Shown here: in pieces, positions 1 through 11,800 of the stretch
How the letters are laid out: each line of letters opens with the position of its first letter
Numbering within the stretch: the first letter of the stretch is position 1
NCBI GenBank assembly: GCA_948474755.1
Contig: CAOLHI010000621.1
Location: forward strand, 496,001-560,000
DNA from: Ctenosaura bakeri
Taxonomy: Eukaryota > Chordata > Lepidosauria > Squamata > Iguanidae
Length of the DNA stretch: 64,000 nucleotides
Direction: 5' to 3'
Notes under the pieces: model-generated
Told to the model about the DNA's origin: nothing
Database searches by the model: none
What the model saw: only the letters and a program-made list of their open reading frames with translations
Made by a program: the position numbers and the translations under genes

Positions 1-1170
1 ATGACACTTCATACTGATAACAAGGTGGTCAACTTGTAGTCATCAAAATGTTGGACAACATCTCCTATCAGTCTGAGTCAATACCAGGGAAGATGAGAGC
101 TGTAGTTCAACACTGTCTTTGGGAAACAAAAGTCTTCCAATGCCTTCTGGTCCCACCAGATGTCCTTATTTAATAAGGATTCATTACCCCTGAGCTCATT
201 TTAAAAACACTCCATTCTGTTCATTTTCAATATGAAAGATTCCACCCTTCCCTCATTTTCACAACATTTTATTTTTCCATTGCCAAAATCTAAAATGTGT
301 GAGCAACCATTTGCCCTTGCTCATATTAAGTCCTCAGTAGTGAGAGGTGGGGAAACTCAGAAGAACTAGATGTCCCTGACTGGGGGAGGCCTTGTAGCTC
401 AGCCCTTGGGCCTTTTCCATATAGGCTGTGTTTTCAGAAGTGAAGAAAGATGCTAAGAAGGAAATGGTTCCTTGTCCTTTGCAGGCTTCTCAGAGTTAAT
501 AAGCAAGCATGTCTACCGGCCCAGAGCCCATTTTAACACGTGGTTTCAATAAACAGCCCAGGGAGGGACAATAGCTTCTTGTGAGAGGAGCATATGGTTC
601 ACTTCAGCAAGAAGGAAATGGCAGGTGGGAAGGGTGGGAAGCGAGATGCTGAGGTTTGCAGTAGGAGGGGCAGAGAAGTTGCAGAGGAGGGAAAAGCCTT
701 TTTCTTCTAGCCCACAAATTTAATGGCACTGTAGGAAAAGAAAATGTATGTTTTTAATTGCTATCCAATTTCAAAAAAGGAGAGCTCTATTGTCTTGCTA
801 AAGGAAAAAGACCCCACTATTTTTAATCAGTGGAAACAAGCACATGAGAGCAAAGAATCCCAAGTGATAAATGCAGCTCATAAGCATAGAGCTGGAACAA
901 TGAACCAACTTCAGCCTTTTGAGAGAACTTGTAATAGCCAGTTTATAGTATGTTTCTGAAGCAATAAAATAACGGAAAACATGCAAAAGGGAGCATCTAT
1001 GTACTAACAAAGTATGAATATCAGTGTGTGTGTGTGCGTGTGCACGCGCGCACGTATGTATTTGGATTAAGTCTCTTTTGAACATCACACTGGTTATAGA
1101 GGGCTTGTCCTTTCCCCTGCATGCATATTCACATCCACTTCCTTGCCTAAGTAAGAAACTTCAAGGGTCT
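1..1170. other. Unassigned intergenic sequence
   Basis: No gene is seen. Short open frames here lack homology or splice structure. A TG/CG-alternating run of about 30 bp lies at 1023-1052. The rest looks like ordinary AT-rich non-coding DNA. Confidence 0.5.
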
Positions 1171-1361
1171 TTCCACCCTACACTGTTATAGTGCTATCAT
1201 TCCACTTTTAACATCCTGTGGAATTCTGGGGTTTGTAGTTTACTGAGAGTCAAGAGCTCCCTGGCTGACCATTCTAAATGCCCCTCCCTAAACTGCAAAC
1301 CCCAGGATTCCATAGGATGTTGAAAGTGGAATAATAGCACTGTAACAGAGTAGTGTGGAAA
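1171..1361. mobile_element. Palindromic MITE, family A
   Basis: A near-palindrome. The left arm contains ATTCCACTTTTAACATCCTG and the right arm contains its complement around AGGATGTTGAAAGTGGAAT. The outer ends read TTCCACCCTACACTGTTATA and ...GTAGTGTGGAA. Related copies lie at 18724, 45361, 51616 and 52766. It has no coding capacity, so it is a non-autonomous DNA-transposon derivative; the superfamily is not determined. Confidence 0.8.
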
Positions 1362-2188
1362 GTAGTTCTAGTTAGATATGTAGGTAGAAGAGACAGGAAG
1401 CCACACTACCTCTTGCTTTTGGAACAAAGCAAAGACATCTTCTCCTTGGAGGATCAACAGAAACCAAGTGGACAAGGTGGCATCAGCAACCCTGGGGTTA
1501 TCAGTCTACTTCAGAAGGAAGGTCTGCATAGGATTGGCAGACAAAGGACAGTTTAGTAACTTGAGGAGGTCTAACTCTCTTATGTACTCCTATCAACACA
1601 CGTAAACATAACAGAACTTGGGTATAAGCTGTGTTGCATCTGTCTCACCTTAAAGGTATAGCATGTTGCTAAAATGGCACTAAAATAGAAACCATGCAAG
1701 AGGATGCAAGCATCTACTATGCTACAAAAAGCTGAAACCTTTGCAGTTAAATTCTAAGGGAATCATGTTTTGAATAAAATCCCCCCATTCTATTGTACCT
1801 CTGAGATCACAGCTTGATATAGATCCTTAATCTATTGGTGGATCTTGCTCACTTCACGGGGGGGGGAATCTTATTTGATTTACTAGGCTGCGGCACTCAC
1901 ACATTCTGAGAAGCTGTGCCACCAACCAGAAACCGGGGAGACAACTGGGAAATCTAAACTTTTACTTCACATTTCCTAGACAAACAGGCACTGGTTTGAA
2001 AGAGACCATTAGAATCTTTCAAAATATTTCACACTAAACAGCACAATTGTCACCAAATCATCATAAAAGAGTATTACTAGGTGGGTGTCTATCTCTCCTG
2101 CAAAATTGATTTCATTCTCTGAACTGTCATTAAAATCCCATTAGTCTCTTGTAGTACATTTTCCTACAAACACCTTTCTGTGTATATC
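1362..2188. other. Unassigned sequence
   Basis: No gene or recognisable repeat is seen apart from a short G run near 1859-1866. Confidence 0.4.
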
Positions 2189-2527
2189 CCCCACCTTTTC
2201 AAAGATGATACCTGGGACATGAATATCCAAGCAACATCAGAGGGTGGTCAAGTGGCAAAAGTTATTAGTGAGAAAGATAACACAGGCTAGGAGAGGCAGC
2301 AGCAGTTTGCTTTTGCTGGAGTCTAGTAGAAAGGGCAAGATTCTGCCTCCTGTCCTCTCAAAGTAGTGAGTACTTTGAACTCAGTTCACACCAATGGAAG
2401 AAAGCTGAGGACAAAGGAGAAAAGTAGGAGGTAGTGAGAGAAAACCTTTTAAAGGCAGCTGAAAAAGTTGAATGATGAAAGATTAATTGGGACTGTCCCT
2501 GCCAAACTGGGACATTTGAAAGATATG
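2189..2527 (+). repeat. Interspersed repeat family X, copy 1
   Basis: About 340 bp matching four other segments of this window (4820-5114, 22430-22812 on plus; 35587-35925, 39526-39875 on minus). Shared blocks are a GGCAAAAGTTATTA-like segment, a TAGGAGAGGC-GCAGCAG segment, TTGCTTTTGC, a TTTTAAAxGCAGCTGA-like block, and the end block GGGACTGTCCCxGCCAAA. It is diverged and non-coding. I do not recognise a named family. Confidence 0.75.
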
Positions 2528-4440
2528 TCTGTGCATGGGCCCTCCAACTCACTATTGTAAATCTCTGGATAAATTGACTTATTGACTCCCCCAAAATCAC
2601 ACATATTGACCACTAAGTAGTCAAGAGTTGGAGGCGGTGTTCATTCCTCAGAAAGCATTATTCCCACGTTTTTCAAACTTTATATTTCAAACCAACAGGG
2701 CTGGAAGACTGCATTTTATAATTTTATGAAATAAAAACTGAGATTACCAGAAAGCCTTTTGCTGTCTCAAATCCTAGGTGCCTTGCAAGGTCAAAACGTT
2801 TCTCACATGAGTGTTGACTTACCAAGTTCCCATATGAAGTTCTGATCATAACTCTGATCTTCTGCAGACCTAAAACAGAAATGTCTTCCATCATATAAAG
2901 TGCATTACTTCAGTGTCAAGGTTGAAGAATTGTAGGAAATACTTCAAGCAGTTGTGTGGAAGATCACAATCAATACTGGAATGCCTTCAAATAAGACAGT
3001 ATGTTTCCTGGCCAGTTATCAGAACAGGGGATATATCACCCCAATTAAATTTTTTAAATGTTCATTCATTATCACAGGTACAAAACACCTATCCTTGGAT
3101 CAGTATGACTGGAATATGAAGGTTGTTTTAGATCATGAGACTTTAGGTAATCATATCTGAGGGGAAAGATGACCTTTCCCCCAGCATAGCTGAATGCATT
3201 CCATGTATCACATGTGCCTTTCATGTGGTGTTCAGGATGTAATTCAAGGCTTCAAGTGGGGTCTTTCCAGACAATTGTGATCATAAATCCCAGAGGATTG
3301 CCTTGCATTGCTCCTAAGAATCTCAGTAATGTCAACATTCTTCTCCCTTCTTGTTCACTTTTTATTGTCTCACCACATTGTCTAGACATTGTTTCCTTCA
3401 GATGGTCCAGCTTCTACCTTCCCATAACAGAAATACAATAAACAGATAAGGCAAAGGCAATCATGCAACACTAAATACAGTAATAGGGGCTGTCTGAATG
3501 TGCTTAAGAAAGCAGATGTGTTCCACTGTAATTTATGGACATCATCAAAGTCCAGAAGGCCAACAGCCCAAACTGCTAATTCAGACCCAGGAGGGAAACA
3601 GCTGGTCTTCTTACTAAGACATGCTTCGTAGTCATTCAGGACTAATGGCTTGGTAATTATCTAGAATTTACATAAAGCCACCAGATTGTACTAGGGAAGG
3701 AGAATACATGGCTCTCCAAGTGCTGCTGGATTACACCTCACATCATCCTTTGCCATTACCTATGCTGAACTAGTATCACACTAGTGACCATCCACTAACA
3801 CCTCAGCCTCTGTAACCTTCCACACCACCCACAACCCTCTTCTGGAAGATTTACCTGACCTCTGGAACAGGTTTTCAGGATGTGGAGGGCTGCAGGGTGG
3901 TGCAGGAATCAGCCTTCCTCTCCTGGTTCTGACAATAGAAATTCAGAAGACAAATGGATAATAAAAATAATTCTTTTTATCTATTGTATTTAAAAAGAAA
4001 AATAACAACCATTGGTATTTATATAAAGACAATATACAAAAGGGAAATGTTAAAATGAACATGAGCAATATAGGCAAGTAAAAATAGAAAAATACAAAAT
4101 ATATCAAATGACAAAATACCACAATAAGGCAGGATCAAACAGGATACTACACAAAGACCTACAGCAGAGCAGATAAGCTCACTAAAGAAAACACTTCTCT
4201 TATAGAGGCTTCACAGCTGCGTCAAATAACATTTACAGCTGAAGGTCCTCTCTATCTCACTAATACACAATTAGCCATCTAATGACTGAAGTTGTAACTC
4301 TTGTCTATACTCCAACAGTTCTGTCAGTGGAAGAACCCTGTTGGATCCAGGCCAATGTCAGTGATGGAAGCTGTACTTAAAACTAGAGGAGCCAGATGTA
4401 TGAATCAAGCTCTTCTTAGAATATCAGTGGGAAATTTGCT
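2528..4440. other. Unassigned sequence
   Basis: About 1.9 kb with no gene signal. The part at 3950-4100 is strongly A/T rich. No convincing repeat copy was recognised. Confidence 0.4.
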
Positions 4441-4760
4441 GTTGTTACATGTAGTCATGTCAACTTTGACTTATGGCAACCCTACAAATGAGACACCTCC
4501 ATTAGTCCTGGACATCAGTTGCACTGTTCAGGTCTAGCAAATTCAAGACTGTAGCTGAATGGATCCATCTGTAGTGCAGTCTTCCTCATGTCCTCCTACC
4601 TTCAACTTTACCGAGCAATATATTTTCCAGTGTGTCATGTCTTCTTATAATATGTCCAAAATATGATAGCTTCAGCTTAGTCTGTCACTGGCTTCTTATG
4701 AGAGTTCAGTGAAAACCTAGTGATGGAAAATTCTCATTGAACAAACATGGGCCTAATGTC
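4441..4760 (-). mobile_element. BovB (RTE) LINE 3' end, degraded
   Basis: In reverse this matches the C-terminal end of the BovB reverse transcriptase frame and the 3' tail. It shares a layout with 26117-26395, 50150-50405 and 51165-51375: a TGTTGTTA-like tail, a TTGACTTATGGCAACCCTA-like block, then the region for the terminal GH-RR-D motif. Stops and indels are frequent, so it is a fossil. Confidence 0.65.
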
Positions 4761-4819
4761 TCCGTTACAGGAGATCCATTGAATCACTAACATCCTCCAT
4801 TCTGTTACTAGGAAACTCC

Positions 4820-5114
4820 CGTATTATTGATGAGGAAGAAAGCACAAGCTAGGAGAGGCTGCAGCAGTCTGCTTTTGCCTGAGCCTACGGAGAAGGGCAA
4901 TTTTCCTTGTCCTTCTCTTTTCTTCTGCTGCTGTGTTGAATTTAAACTACTTTTGCACTTTGAACTCTGTTTGCAGCAATTGAAGCAAGCCTAGGACAAT
5001 GTGGGGAAATGGGAGAAGGAGAGAGAAATACTGAGACATTTTAAAAGCAGAAGAAAAAGTGGGGTGACAGAGGAGGAATTGGGATTATCCCCACCAAATT
5101 GGGACAGTAGGAGG
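4820..5114 (+). repeat. Interspersed repeat family X, copy 2
   Basis: Shares with copy 1 the AGCTAGGAGAGGCTGCAGCA, TTTTGCCTGAGCCTAC and CACCAAATTGGGACAG blocks. The 5' end is degraded or truncated. Non-coding. Confidence 0.75.
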
Positions 5115-6044
5115 AGAGAGAAACTGACCAGGTAATCTTGCACTCTCCACCTGACCCAGCTCACATCATAAGGGTGAAGTGGAAAAAAGGAGAAGCACAT
5201 GCCCCACTTTGAACTCATTGGAGGAATGGTGAAATACAAATATAGTGAATAGAGAAGATATTGGTGACCTTTCTGGCTGATAAGCAGTGAAAGTTAAAAT
5301 CCAACCCATCTGGAGTTCACTGGGGAAGGCTGACAAAAAGGTTTTTTAAAGCTGCAAATTCAGTACTATTTCTCCACTTTGTGGGAATCCTTGTGCCTCT
5401 AGGGAGACTCAAGGCACAAATGAAGAGGATTTTCTAGTAGCAGATGGAACCAGCAGCAAAATCCTAGTAACCATCCATAAATCTCTTTCCTGCTCCCTTC
5501 ATCTCCAGACTTTCTACAGAAAAAACTCCAAGAGGAATGCTGGAATCTCTCACCCTCTTTCTTCCACCATAGCTGTTTCCTTATATTCCAAATTCTCTAA
5601 TAGAGAGACTTAGTTCTCTTTTTCTCTCTCTCCTCCCAAACCCTCTGCCAATGGGTTGCTTAATCCTTTCTGGCAAATGTATATCAGGTAGAAGGGAAGC
5701 AAGGGGCCAAAAGCAGCCACTCAGGAAGTAGATGACCATTCCTGCCCACTCACAGCCTTTAATGCAGAAACACCAGTAATGTCAAAACAAACTCAGTGGC
5801 TTTTAGTTGGGTAGTACTCAAGAATCATTCTCTATATGCTTAACATAATTAAATCAAATTTTTAACAGAGGGGAAATGAGTGAACCCACAGAGGTGGTTC
5901 ACTCAAAGAAAGAATTCAAGCAGGACATCATTATCAAAACCAGGAAATGATCTTTTTCTTTTTCCATTTGAAGCATCATAGCAATGAGAATGTATGCTGG
6001 GCTGTCAGGCTTAAGAAGCTGGCAATAGTGATATTGTAGGTCAA
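5115..6044. other. Unassigned sequence
   Basis: No gene or recognisable element is seen in about 0.9 kb. Confidence 0.4.
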
Positions 6045-6400
6045 TAGTGGTGGATAGAACCTTAGAGCTGGAAGTGACCAGAACAGCCACCTACTCCAAC
6101 TCCCTGCCATTGAGGAAAACATAACTAAGGTGCTCCTCAGAGATGCCTGTACAACCTCTCTTTAAAGATCTTCAAGGATGGTGAGTCCATCACCCTCTGA
6201 AGCACACTTATTCCACCACCTGAACAGCTTTTAATTCTTCCTAATGTTTAGATTGAATCTCTTTTTTTGTATTAGAATCCATAGGTTTGTGTTCTAGTAT
6301 CCGGAGCAGGAGAAAATAAGCTCATTGCCTCTTCTACACTATTGCTTCTGATGTTGAAATGCTGGCTAGAGGTTCTGGGTTAGACCTCTAATCTAACATG
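6045..6400 (-). mobile_element. CR1 LINE 3'UTR fragment
   Basis: On the plus strand it begins with ATAGAACCTTAGAGCTGGAA and continues with the typical reverse-complement CR1 3' region (CTCCAACTCCCTGCC, TTCTTCCTAATGTTTAGATT). The CR1 3' end therefore points left. It is 5'-truncated and contains no ORF. Confidence 0.85.
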
Positions 6401-6959
6401 ACTGAGAGACATCTAGTATGAGGAAAGCTGCTCTATTCCATCTTGGTTTGCCTTCTGAAACTCTCCTTCAACCCATGCCTGTTTCTCCACCCTGTCCACT
6501 TCTCTGGGATGAGAGGAAGGGCCATGAGTATAAGTTCCAGCAGTTTTGTACAGCTTTAAGTGCCAGAAAAAATGTTTTAAGGGAAGGAAAGGTAGGGAAA
6601 ATGCAACAGCTGCCACAGTTTCTGCAGTTTCTTGGCCTGGAAACTGCTTGATTTTTTTAAAAAAAATCCTGCTTCCAAAAAATTGATTTTTTGTTCTTAT
6701 CCCCCTTTCAGCCCCTTCCCCCATGATATCGGAAACATTTCCAGTGAGAAAAAAATGGATCACTTGTACAGCAATGAGATAAGGGTGGCAGGTGATAATC
6801 ATGGCAGCAAAGATGGTAGTGGTGACAGCCTTGGGTCTTGGTCCCTGTTTATTTTTTTACATATATAGTATTTCTGAAGTTAAAAACATTTTAACACATT
6901 AAACACATTAAAAAAACTCAATCTAAAAACAAACCTAGAATTGAGTTTCGAAATAGTTA
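6401..6959. other. Unassigned sequence
   Basis: No gene recognised. Homopolymer T/A runs lie near 6649-6668. Open frames on both strands overlap and have no recognisable domain. Confidence 0.35.
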
Positions 6960-7978
6960 AAACAACTTCAAACAGTGAATGCCATGTGGAACAGCAGTGT
7001 CTTGATTACCTGGTGGAAGCTTAAAAGAAATGGGGCCAGCCTAACTTCCCTGGGTAGGAAGGTCCACAGCCCAGGCACTGCTACAGAGAAAGCCCTGTTA
7101 CATGTATCCACCAACCTAACTTCATGAGGTGTTGGAACATGCAACAGGGCCTCCACTGAAGAGCTCAAATTTCTGCCAGGTTCATATGGGGGAGGTGGAA
7201 TTTCAGCTGTCCTGGCCCCATGTCATTCAGGGTTTTGTAGGTCAACAGCAACACCCTGAATTGAGGTCAGAAACAAATTGGAAGACAGTGCAGCTCTTGC
7301 AAGATCGATGTTATATGGTCTGTAAAACGCACACCCAACACCAATCTAGCTGCTACATTTTGCACTAGCTGTAGCTTTCAAACACTTTTCAAGAGCAGTC
7401 CCACGTAAATCATATTAGAGTAGTCTAGTAAGGAGGACCTTGGGTGCATCACATACCAACAGCCCCAGACAACCCCATGATAGGTTCATTTTAGGGTCTC
7501 CATAAGTTGGAAATGACTTGAAGGCACACAACAACAACAACAACAACAGGGAGTTAACTAAAGCATGAACTGATATGGCCAGATCTTTCTTCCCCAAGAA
7601 AGGGCATTAACTGGGGTACCAGCTGAAACTAGGCAAAGGCACTCCTGGCCATTGCAGCAACCTGGTTTTCCAGAAGCTGTTCCAGGTTGGTTTTTCCTAC
7701 TGCCCAGCAGCACTTCCACCTTGTCTGGATGCAGCCCCAGTCTGTTCGTCCACACTCAATCCTTTACTATATCCAGACAACAATTAAGTACTACCACAGC
7801 CTCCTTGGCATCAATTGTGAAGGAGAAACAAAGCTGGGTATCATCAGCATACGGATGACACCCAACTCCAAAGCTCTGGATGACCTCTCCCAGCAGCTTA
7901 ATTTAAATGTTAAAAAGTATAGGGGACAGTATTTACCCCACAGAACCCCAAAAGCTACAGAAAATCCCTGATCTTAAA
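6960..7978 (-). mobile_element. Old L2 LINE copy, reverse transcriptase 3' part and UTR
   Basis: In reverse this follows the same order as the better-preserved L2 at 62477-64000. It has the C-terminal block before the 3'UTR (about 6990-7110), the region equivalent to TGTTATATGGTCxGT (7309-7322), and the RT block equivalent to GGGTATCATCAGCATA (7837-7852). Stops and indels are numerous. A SINE tail on plus interrupts it at about 7440-7552, which places the L2 insertion before the SINE. Confidence 0.8.
7440..7552 (+). mobile_element. Sauria-type SINE 3' fragment
   Basis: Contains the BovB-like tail TCCATAAGTTGGAAATGACT followed by GAAGGCACACAACAACAA and an (ACA)n run. The tRNA-like head is missing, so it is 5'-truncated. 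It lies inside the older L2 copy. Confidence 0.7.
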
Positions 7979-8614
7979 CATGGCCATGTCTGATCATTAC
8001 CAGCTCCCTATAGGCAAGAGAACAGCGTGTAGTGTATAAATGAATGTCCCCAACTCATTGTAAGGTAGCTTTGTCCTCAGAAGAAGCAGAAGCTGCAATA
8101 TGAGAAATGACAGACAAACTATCAGGAGCTTCTGGGGTTAGATCCAGGAATCTGCAGCTCTGCACGCAGTTGCTCTGTATATAGAACTACAGCTACAGCC
8201 TGGACCACCCTCCTGGCAGTGAAATGTTCCCAGGCTCTGGACTGGCCTTGGCTGGACAGGAAGGGGATATAAAAGACTTCCTGTCTGGGCTGAGACCTTG
8301 ACTGACTCTGACTCTGGTGTATTTCTGTATTTTTTTCAGCTCTGTCTCAGTGCTTTTGATTTCCCAGGCTTCTGGTTTCCAGATTCCTGGCTTATGTCTA
8401 ACCTCTTTTGCAACCCTGACATAAACTGGTCAGAAATGACAGGGATCCATTTAGTAGGGCACTTCTTAAGCTATCTGATATGGAGAACCAGCAGGTTTTC
8501 TTTTCTCCAATGTGCCACGAACCAGCAACATATTGTGCCCATTGACTGCAATCGTTTCTTTCTCTACTGGAAAACACACTACAGATCAGGAGCTAATAGC
8601 TATTGTACTGGCAC
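7979..8614. other. 5' flank of the provirus
   Basis: Contains a TATAAAAG-like box at 8268-8275 in a short GC-richer stretch (8215-8320). This could be a fragment of another LTR or retroelement promoter, but I could not match it to another copy here. No gene is seen. The four bases before the LTR are GCAC. Confidence 0.35.
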
Positions 8615-9047
8615 TGGTACTATGGGTCAGACATACCCGGTGATAGCACTAGATATCTCTTGATATCAAACTTATTTGGCCTTCACTTGACCTTTTCTTG
8701 CCACCCTGCTCCACGTGTTTGCAAGGCCACCAGACAAGCACGTAAACAGGGGTGGCCAGTTAATGGTTGGACATTGCAATCCCCACTTAGGCAGGCAGAT
8801 TAATGCCACTTCGTTGCTTCAGGGACCTCTCTTGCAGACACACCTTGCTTAAGCGCAACTTTACACAAAGACACTCGGTCTCGAGCCAGCACTCTCGCAA
8901 TGCTAAGCTATTTGCATACTGGCTACTCTATTGTTAAATCTGCACTAAACCCATCATGTAAAGCTTGACCTTTCCCAATGCTTTGTCCCGCTCCAAACTT
9001 GCATTGTTCTCACTGAGTATGGCATGGCCTGTAGGCACAATTCACCC

Positions 9048-9055
9048 TATAAAAA
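9048..9055 (+). promoter_or_regulatory. LTR TATA box
   Basis: TATAAAAA in the middle of the 5' LTR, conserved at 15522-15529 in the 3' LTR and as an inverted TATATA-type box (28021-28032) in the solo LTR. The expected transcription start is about 25-30 bp downstream. Confidence 0.75.
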
Positions 9056-9319
9056 CTCCCCGATTCCAAGCACACCTTGGATCGCTCGCCCATCTGACCA
9101 ATCACCCATCAGATTGCTCTGGACTTCCATGCCGCCTTGCTGTCGTTCGGTCTGGCGAGCTCCCCTCAGTGAACTGCGCTGAGCTTTCTTCCCCGCAATT
9201 CTCTGCTTTCTCCGGGACTATGAGATAAGGTGTCGTATCACCCATTTCCCCCAAAAACTCTCATTTCTAATTTCTAGTTAGCTGTGTGCTTGTGCTACCT
9301 TTTCTGTTGTTTGTCCTTT

Positions 9320-9325
9320 AATAAA
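9320..9325 (+). terminator. LTR polyadenylation signal
   Basis: AATAAA within the 5' LTR, about 270 bp after the TATA box, followed by a GT/T-rich stretch. The corresponding place in the 3' LTR has lost it. Confidence 0.75.
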
Positions 9326-9524
9326 GCTATAATTTTTACTGTTTTAAAACTTGTCTGACTGCTCTTCTGACCTCACCCCATAGACATTGGGTTACAAGAT
9401 CCCTGCTAAGTTACCCTGCCTCTCGCTAGCTTAAGAGAGTGCTCGAGTTAATTTCCCCATCTTGTGTTTTTATTTGGTTATTTGGGTGCCTCTCCCGGGA
9501 CCCCCAGAGAACAGGGTAACAGAG

Positions 9525-9542
9525 TGGTGGAGCCATGCGGGC
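9525..9542 (+). other. Probable primer binding site
   Basis: Three bases after the LTR end the sequence reads TGGTGGAGCCATGCGGG. TGG is required to pair with a tRNA CCA end. The first eight bases fit a tRNA-Ala acceptor end and the rest fits poorly, so the primer assignment is tentative. Confidence 0.5.
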
Positions 9543-10458
9543 AGCCCCGGTACCCCTAATCTGAGAAGGAATCCGGAACCTCCTCAGAGCAGGCAGTACC
9601 GACCTAGGGAACGGTCAGTTGAGTTGGTTTAGAACGCTTGTAGGCAGGAAAGTATGTGTGCGTGAGTTCTGTGCATGTGAAATAGCTCTATCGGGCGGGA
9701 ATCTGTCCCCCTTCTCTTTGTCTTGTCCAGGGAATCACCTCCCCATCTTGGGTCTATCATGGGCCGGGATCCTAGCGATAGTGAATACATTAGGAACAGT
9801 CCACACACATCCCACACCTTAGCAGCAAGGCACATGAAAGCACTTACGGAAGGAGTAAGCCCCCCTTGTGCTCCTTCCCTTTTTGTCCCCCCTTGAGTTT
9901 TGGTTTTACTTGTGTTGGAGAAGATGCAGGTGGTGAGTCCTGGCTTCTCAGAGTTCTCGGGTGCGTCCCGACTTGGCTAGCTGACTAGGAGCGGGTGGTG
10001 AGTCCCGATCTAGCCTAGGGTTTAGAGGTTTTCCCGAGGTGTAGGAAGGGCCCCCTCACCCAGAAAACCAGTTAGGGGCGGTTTTGGCTTTGGCCCTTGT
10101 CCCTTTTTCTCCGCTGTTCGGCCAGATGGCGTTGTAAGTTCTGTTGTGTTCATTACCCCTCCTTCAGGCAGGCGGAGTACTCCTGAGGGTCCCCCTGGGT
10201 CTAGGTGAACTCCCTGTCCACCAACCGTTTCCTTGTCCTCTTGTTCCCTGTGCTGGCGAGGTGTAAAACTGGGCCTGGGTGTACCAGAGTGACTTTATTT
10301 GGGCAGGCTGGAGATTGGTTCCCGTCCCTCTTCCCTAGAGTAGTTATTGAGAGTTTGTTTCCCGAGTTCCCCCAAAGGGGCCTAGGTGGTCCTACCCATC
10401 ACTCCAGTTCCTGGTCCCGCAGTTTGTGCAGTTGTAGTTGTGTTGTGGTTGTGAAGAA
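9543..10458 (+). other. Proviral leader with two splice-donor-like motifs
   Basis: About 0.9 kb of GC-rich non-coding sequence between the primer site and gag. The motif GGTGGTGAGTCC occurs twice, with GTGAGT at 9933-9938 and 9998-10003, each fitting a 5' splice site. A retroviral leader normally carries the donor for env mRNA and the packaging signal; which motif was used cannot be told. Confidence 0.55.
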
Positions 10459-11784
10459 ATGGCTAAGGAGAGCCCCATTGCAGTTAAGGACCTCATGTGT
10501 GAGGAAGAGGTCCGTGGAAAGTTAGAAAGGTGGGTTCTGAGTAAGGGGAAGTGCCCCTGGAAAGACTCTGTCTTCCAGATGACTGATCGCTTTGCCTCCT
10601 TCCGTGAAGCTTACGCCCTGGCGCGTAAGTCCAACCCATTCGGGCCATCGAAGGATGCCTTGGCCACCTGGGGACTTTGGCTTGCGGCCAGAGACACTAG
10701 CTGCACCCTAGTTGAGACCCGGGGTAGGCTGGCAGCAGTAGAGAAGGAGAACACCTGGCTTCAGGCCGAGATCGAGGCTTTGCGGGCAGATAAGGTAACG
10801 TTTGCGTCTGCCGCACAAGCCTCCGCCCAGAAACTTAGTGATCTGACTTTGGTAGCCCAGACTTGGGAGGAGAAAGCCCACAACTTAGAGGCTGAGCTGG
10901 ATCATGCCTGAGCTGCAGCCAAGTTCATGGTTGGGCAGGTTAAGGAACAGCACGAGGCTGTTAGTCACGCGGCCTGCCATAAGAAAATTGCCGCATTGGA
11001 GAGCCAGCTCCAAACATGCAAGGCCCTGATATCGGCTGTATGCCCGGAGCTGCTCCCCTCATTCGCCCAGGATTTGTCCGGGGAGCCCTTGCCGGAGGAA
11101 GCTCTGGCCTCCCCTCCTGTTAATCCGGACTGGAGCAACCCTAAGGTCCCAGTCCACCCAGTTGAGACGCGGTCCATGACATGCCGGACTGTCCCCACCG
11201 GAGAAGGCAGTTCGGAGAGAGCAGAAACCCAGGAGACACAGGTCACCAAGACTAGGATCCCCTGGCGTGCCACCGAAGCCAAGGCTATTGCGGACCAATT
11301 GGGTCCCCTAACTTGGTCCACCGGGATCATGTGGTTGAACACAGTCATCCACTCGCATCCCACGGGTAATGGCCAGGACATGACCCAGTTGGCCCGTCTT
11401 TGCATGTTCCCATCTGAGCTTCCTACTCTTGAGTCGGCAGTGGCAGCTCGAGGTGTGGTTAGGCTCAAGGCACACGACTGGATGAGAGAGGTGGTGAAGA
11501 TCCTTTGGCCCAGCCAGAGTGCAAGTGTGCTCTACGTCATGGAGCAACAGGGTCCTCGTGAGAACCCTGAGGCTTATGTGGCGCGGAAGCAGCTGCTGGC
11601 CATTCTGTCCGAGAAAGTTCCCCTGACTGCCCACGGGTACCATTTCGACACCGTGGAGTTCAAGACTCTATTGTATGGAGGCTTGAACCATGAGACTAAG
11701 ATGGCCCTTGGTCTGGTGGATCCGGCCATGACATCGTGGGAGGAATTTGGGAACAACCTCCGTAGGGTCACTGACCTGTTGTGA
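10459..11784 (+). pseudogene. gag: Retroviral gag, matrix-capsid part, interrupted
   Basis: Frame 1 is open from ATG 10459 to TGA 11782-11784 except for one in-frame TGA at 10909-10911. An in-frame ATG also lies at 10438; 10459 has the better context (GAAATGG) and begins MAKES. The N-terminal part holds an alpha-helical, coiled-coil-like stretch (about 10720-11040) with regular leucines and glutamate/alanine-rich heptads. A proline/serine-rich linker (about 11080-11260) follows, then a capsid-like region. The major homology region is seen as QQGPRENPEAYVARK at about 11545-11589, matching the Q-G-x-x-E-x pattern of class I Gags. Gag forms the virion shell. Coiled-coil N-terminal Gags are not typical of murine-type gammaretroviruses. 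The function is lost as it stands. Confidence 0.88.
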
Positions 11785-11800
11785 GAGGCTGGCTCCCTAA

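Larger units (their letters stand above)
8615..9521 (+). repeat. Provirus 5' LTR
   Basis: Begins TGGTAC (TGTTAC in the 3' copy) and ends GTAACA, giving an inverted terminal pair. TATAAAAA lies at 9048-9055 and the polyadenylation signal AATAAA at 9320-9325, followed by a T-rich segment. This suggests U3 of about 460 bp and R-U5 of about 440 bp. Nearly all of it aligns to 15089-16002. Confidence 0.95.

Noticed and set aside
798..1088. 96-codon minus-strand frame with His/Thr alternation
   Set aside because: It arises from the TG-rich run at 1023-1052 and has no homology.
8215..8420. Promoter with TATAAAAG upstream of the provirus
   Set aside because: No exon or LTR end could be tied to it; it may be a fragment of another retroelement. 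Kept only as a note on the flank.
10965..11468. 167-codon minus-strand frame
   Set aside because: It is antisense to gag in GC-rich sequence; gag on plus has the recognisable major homology region.
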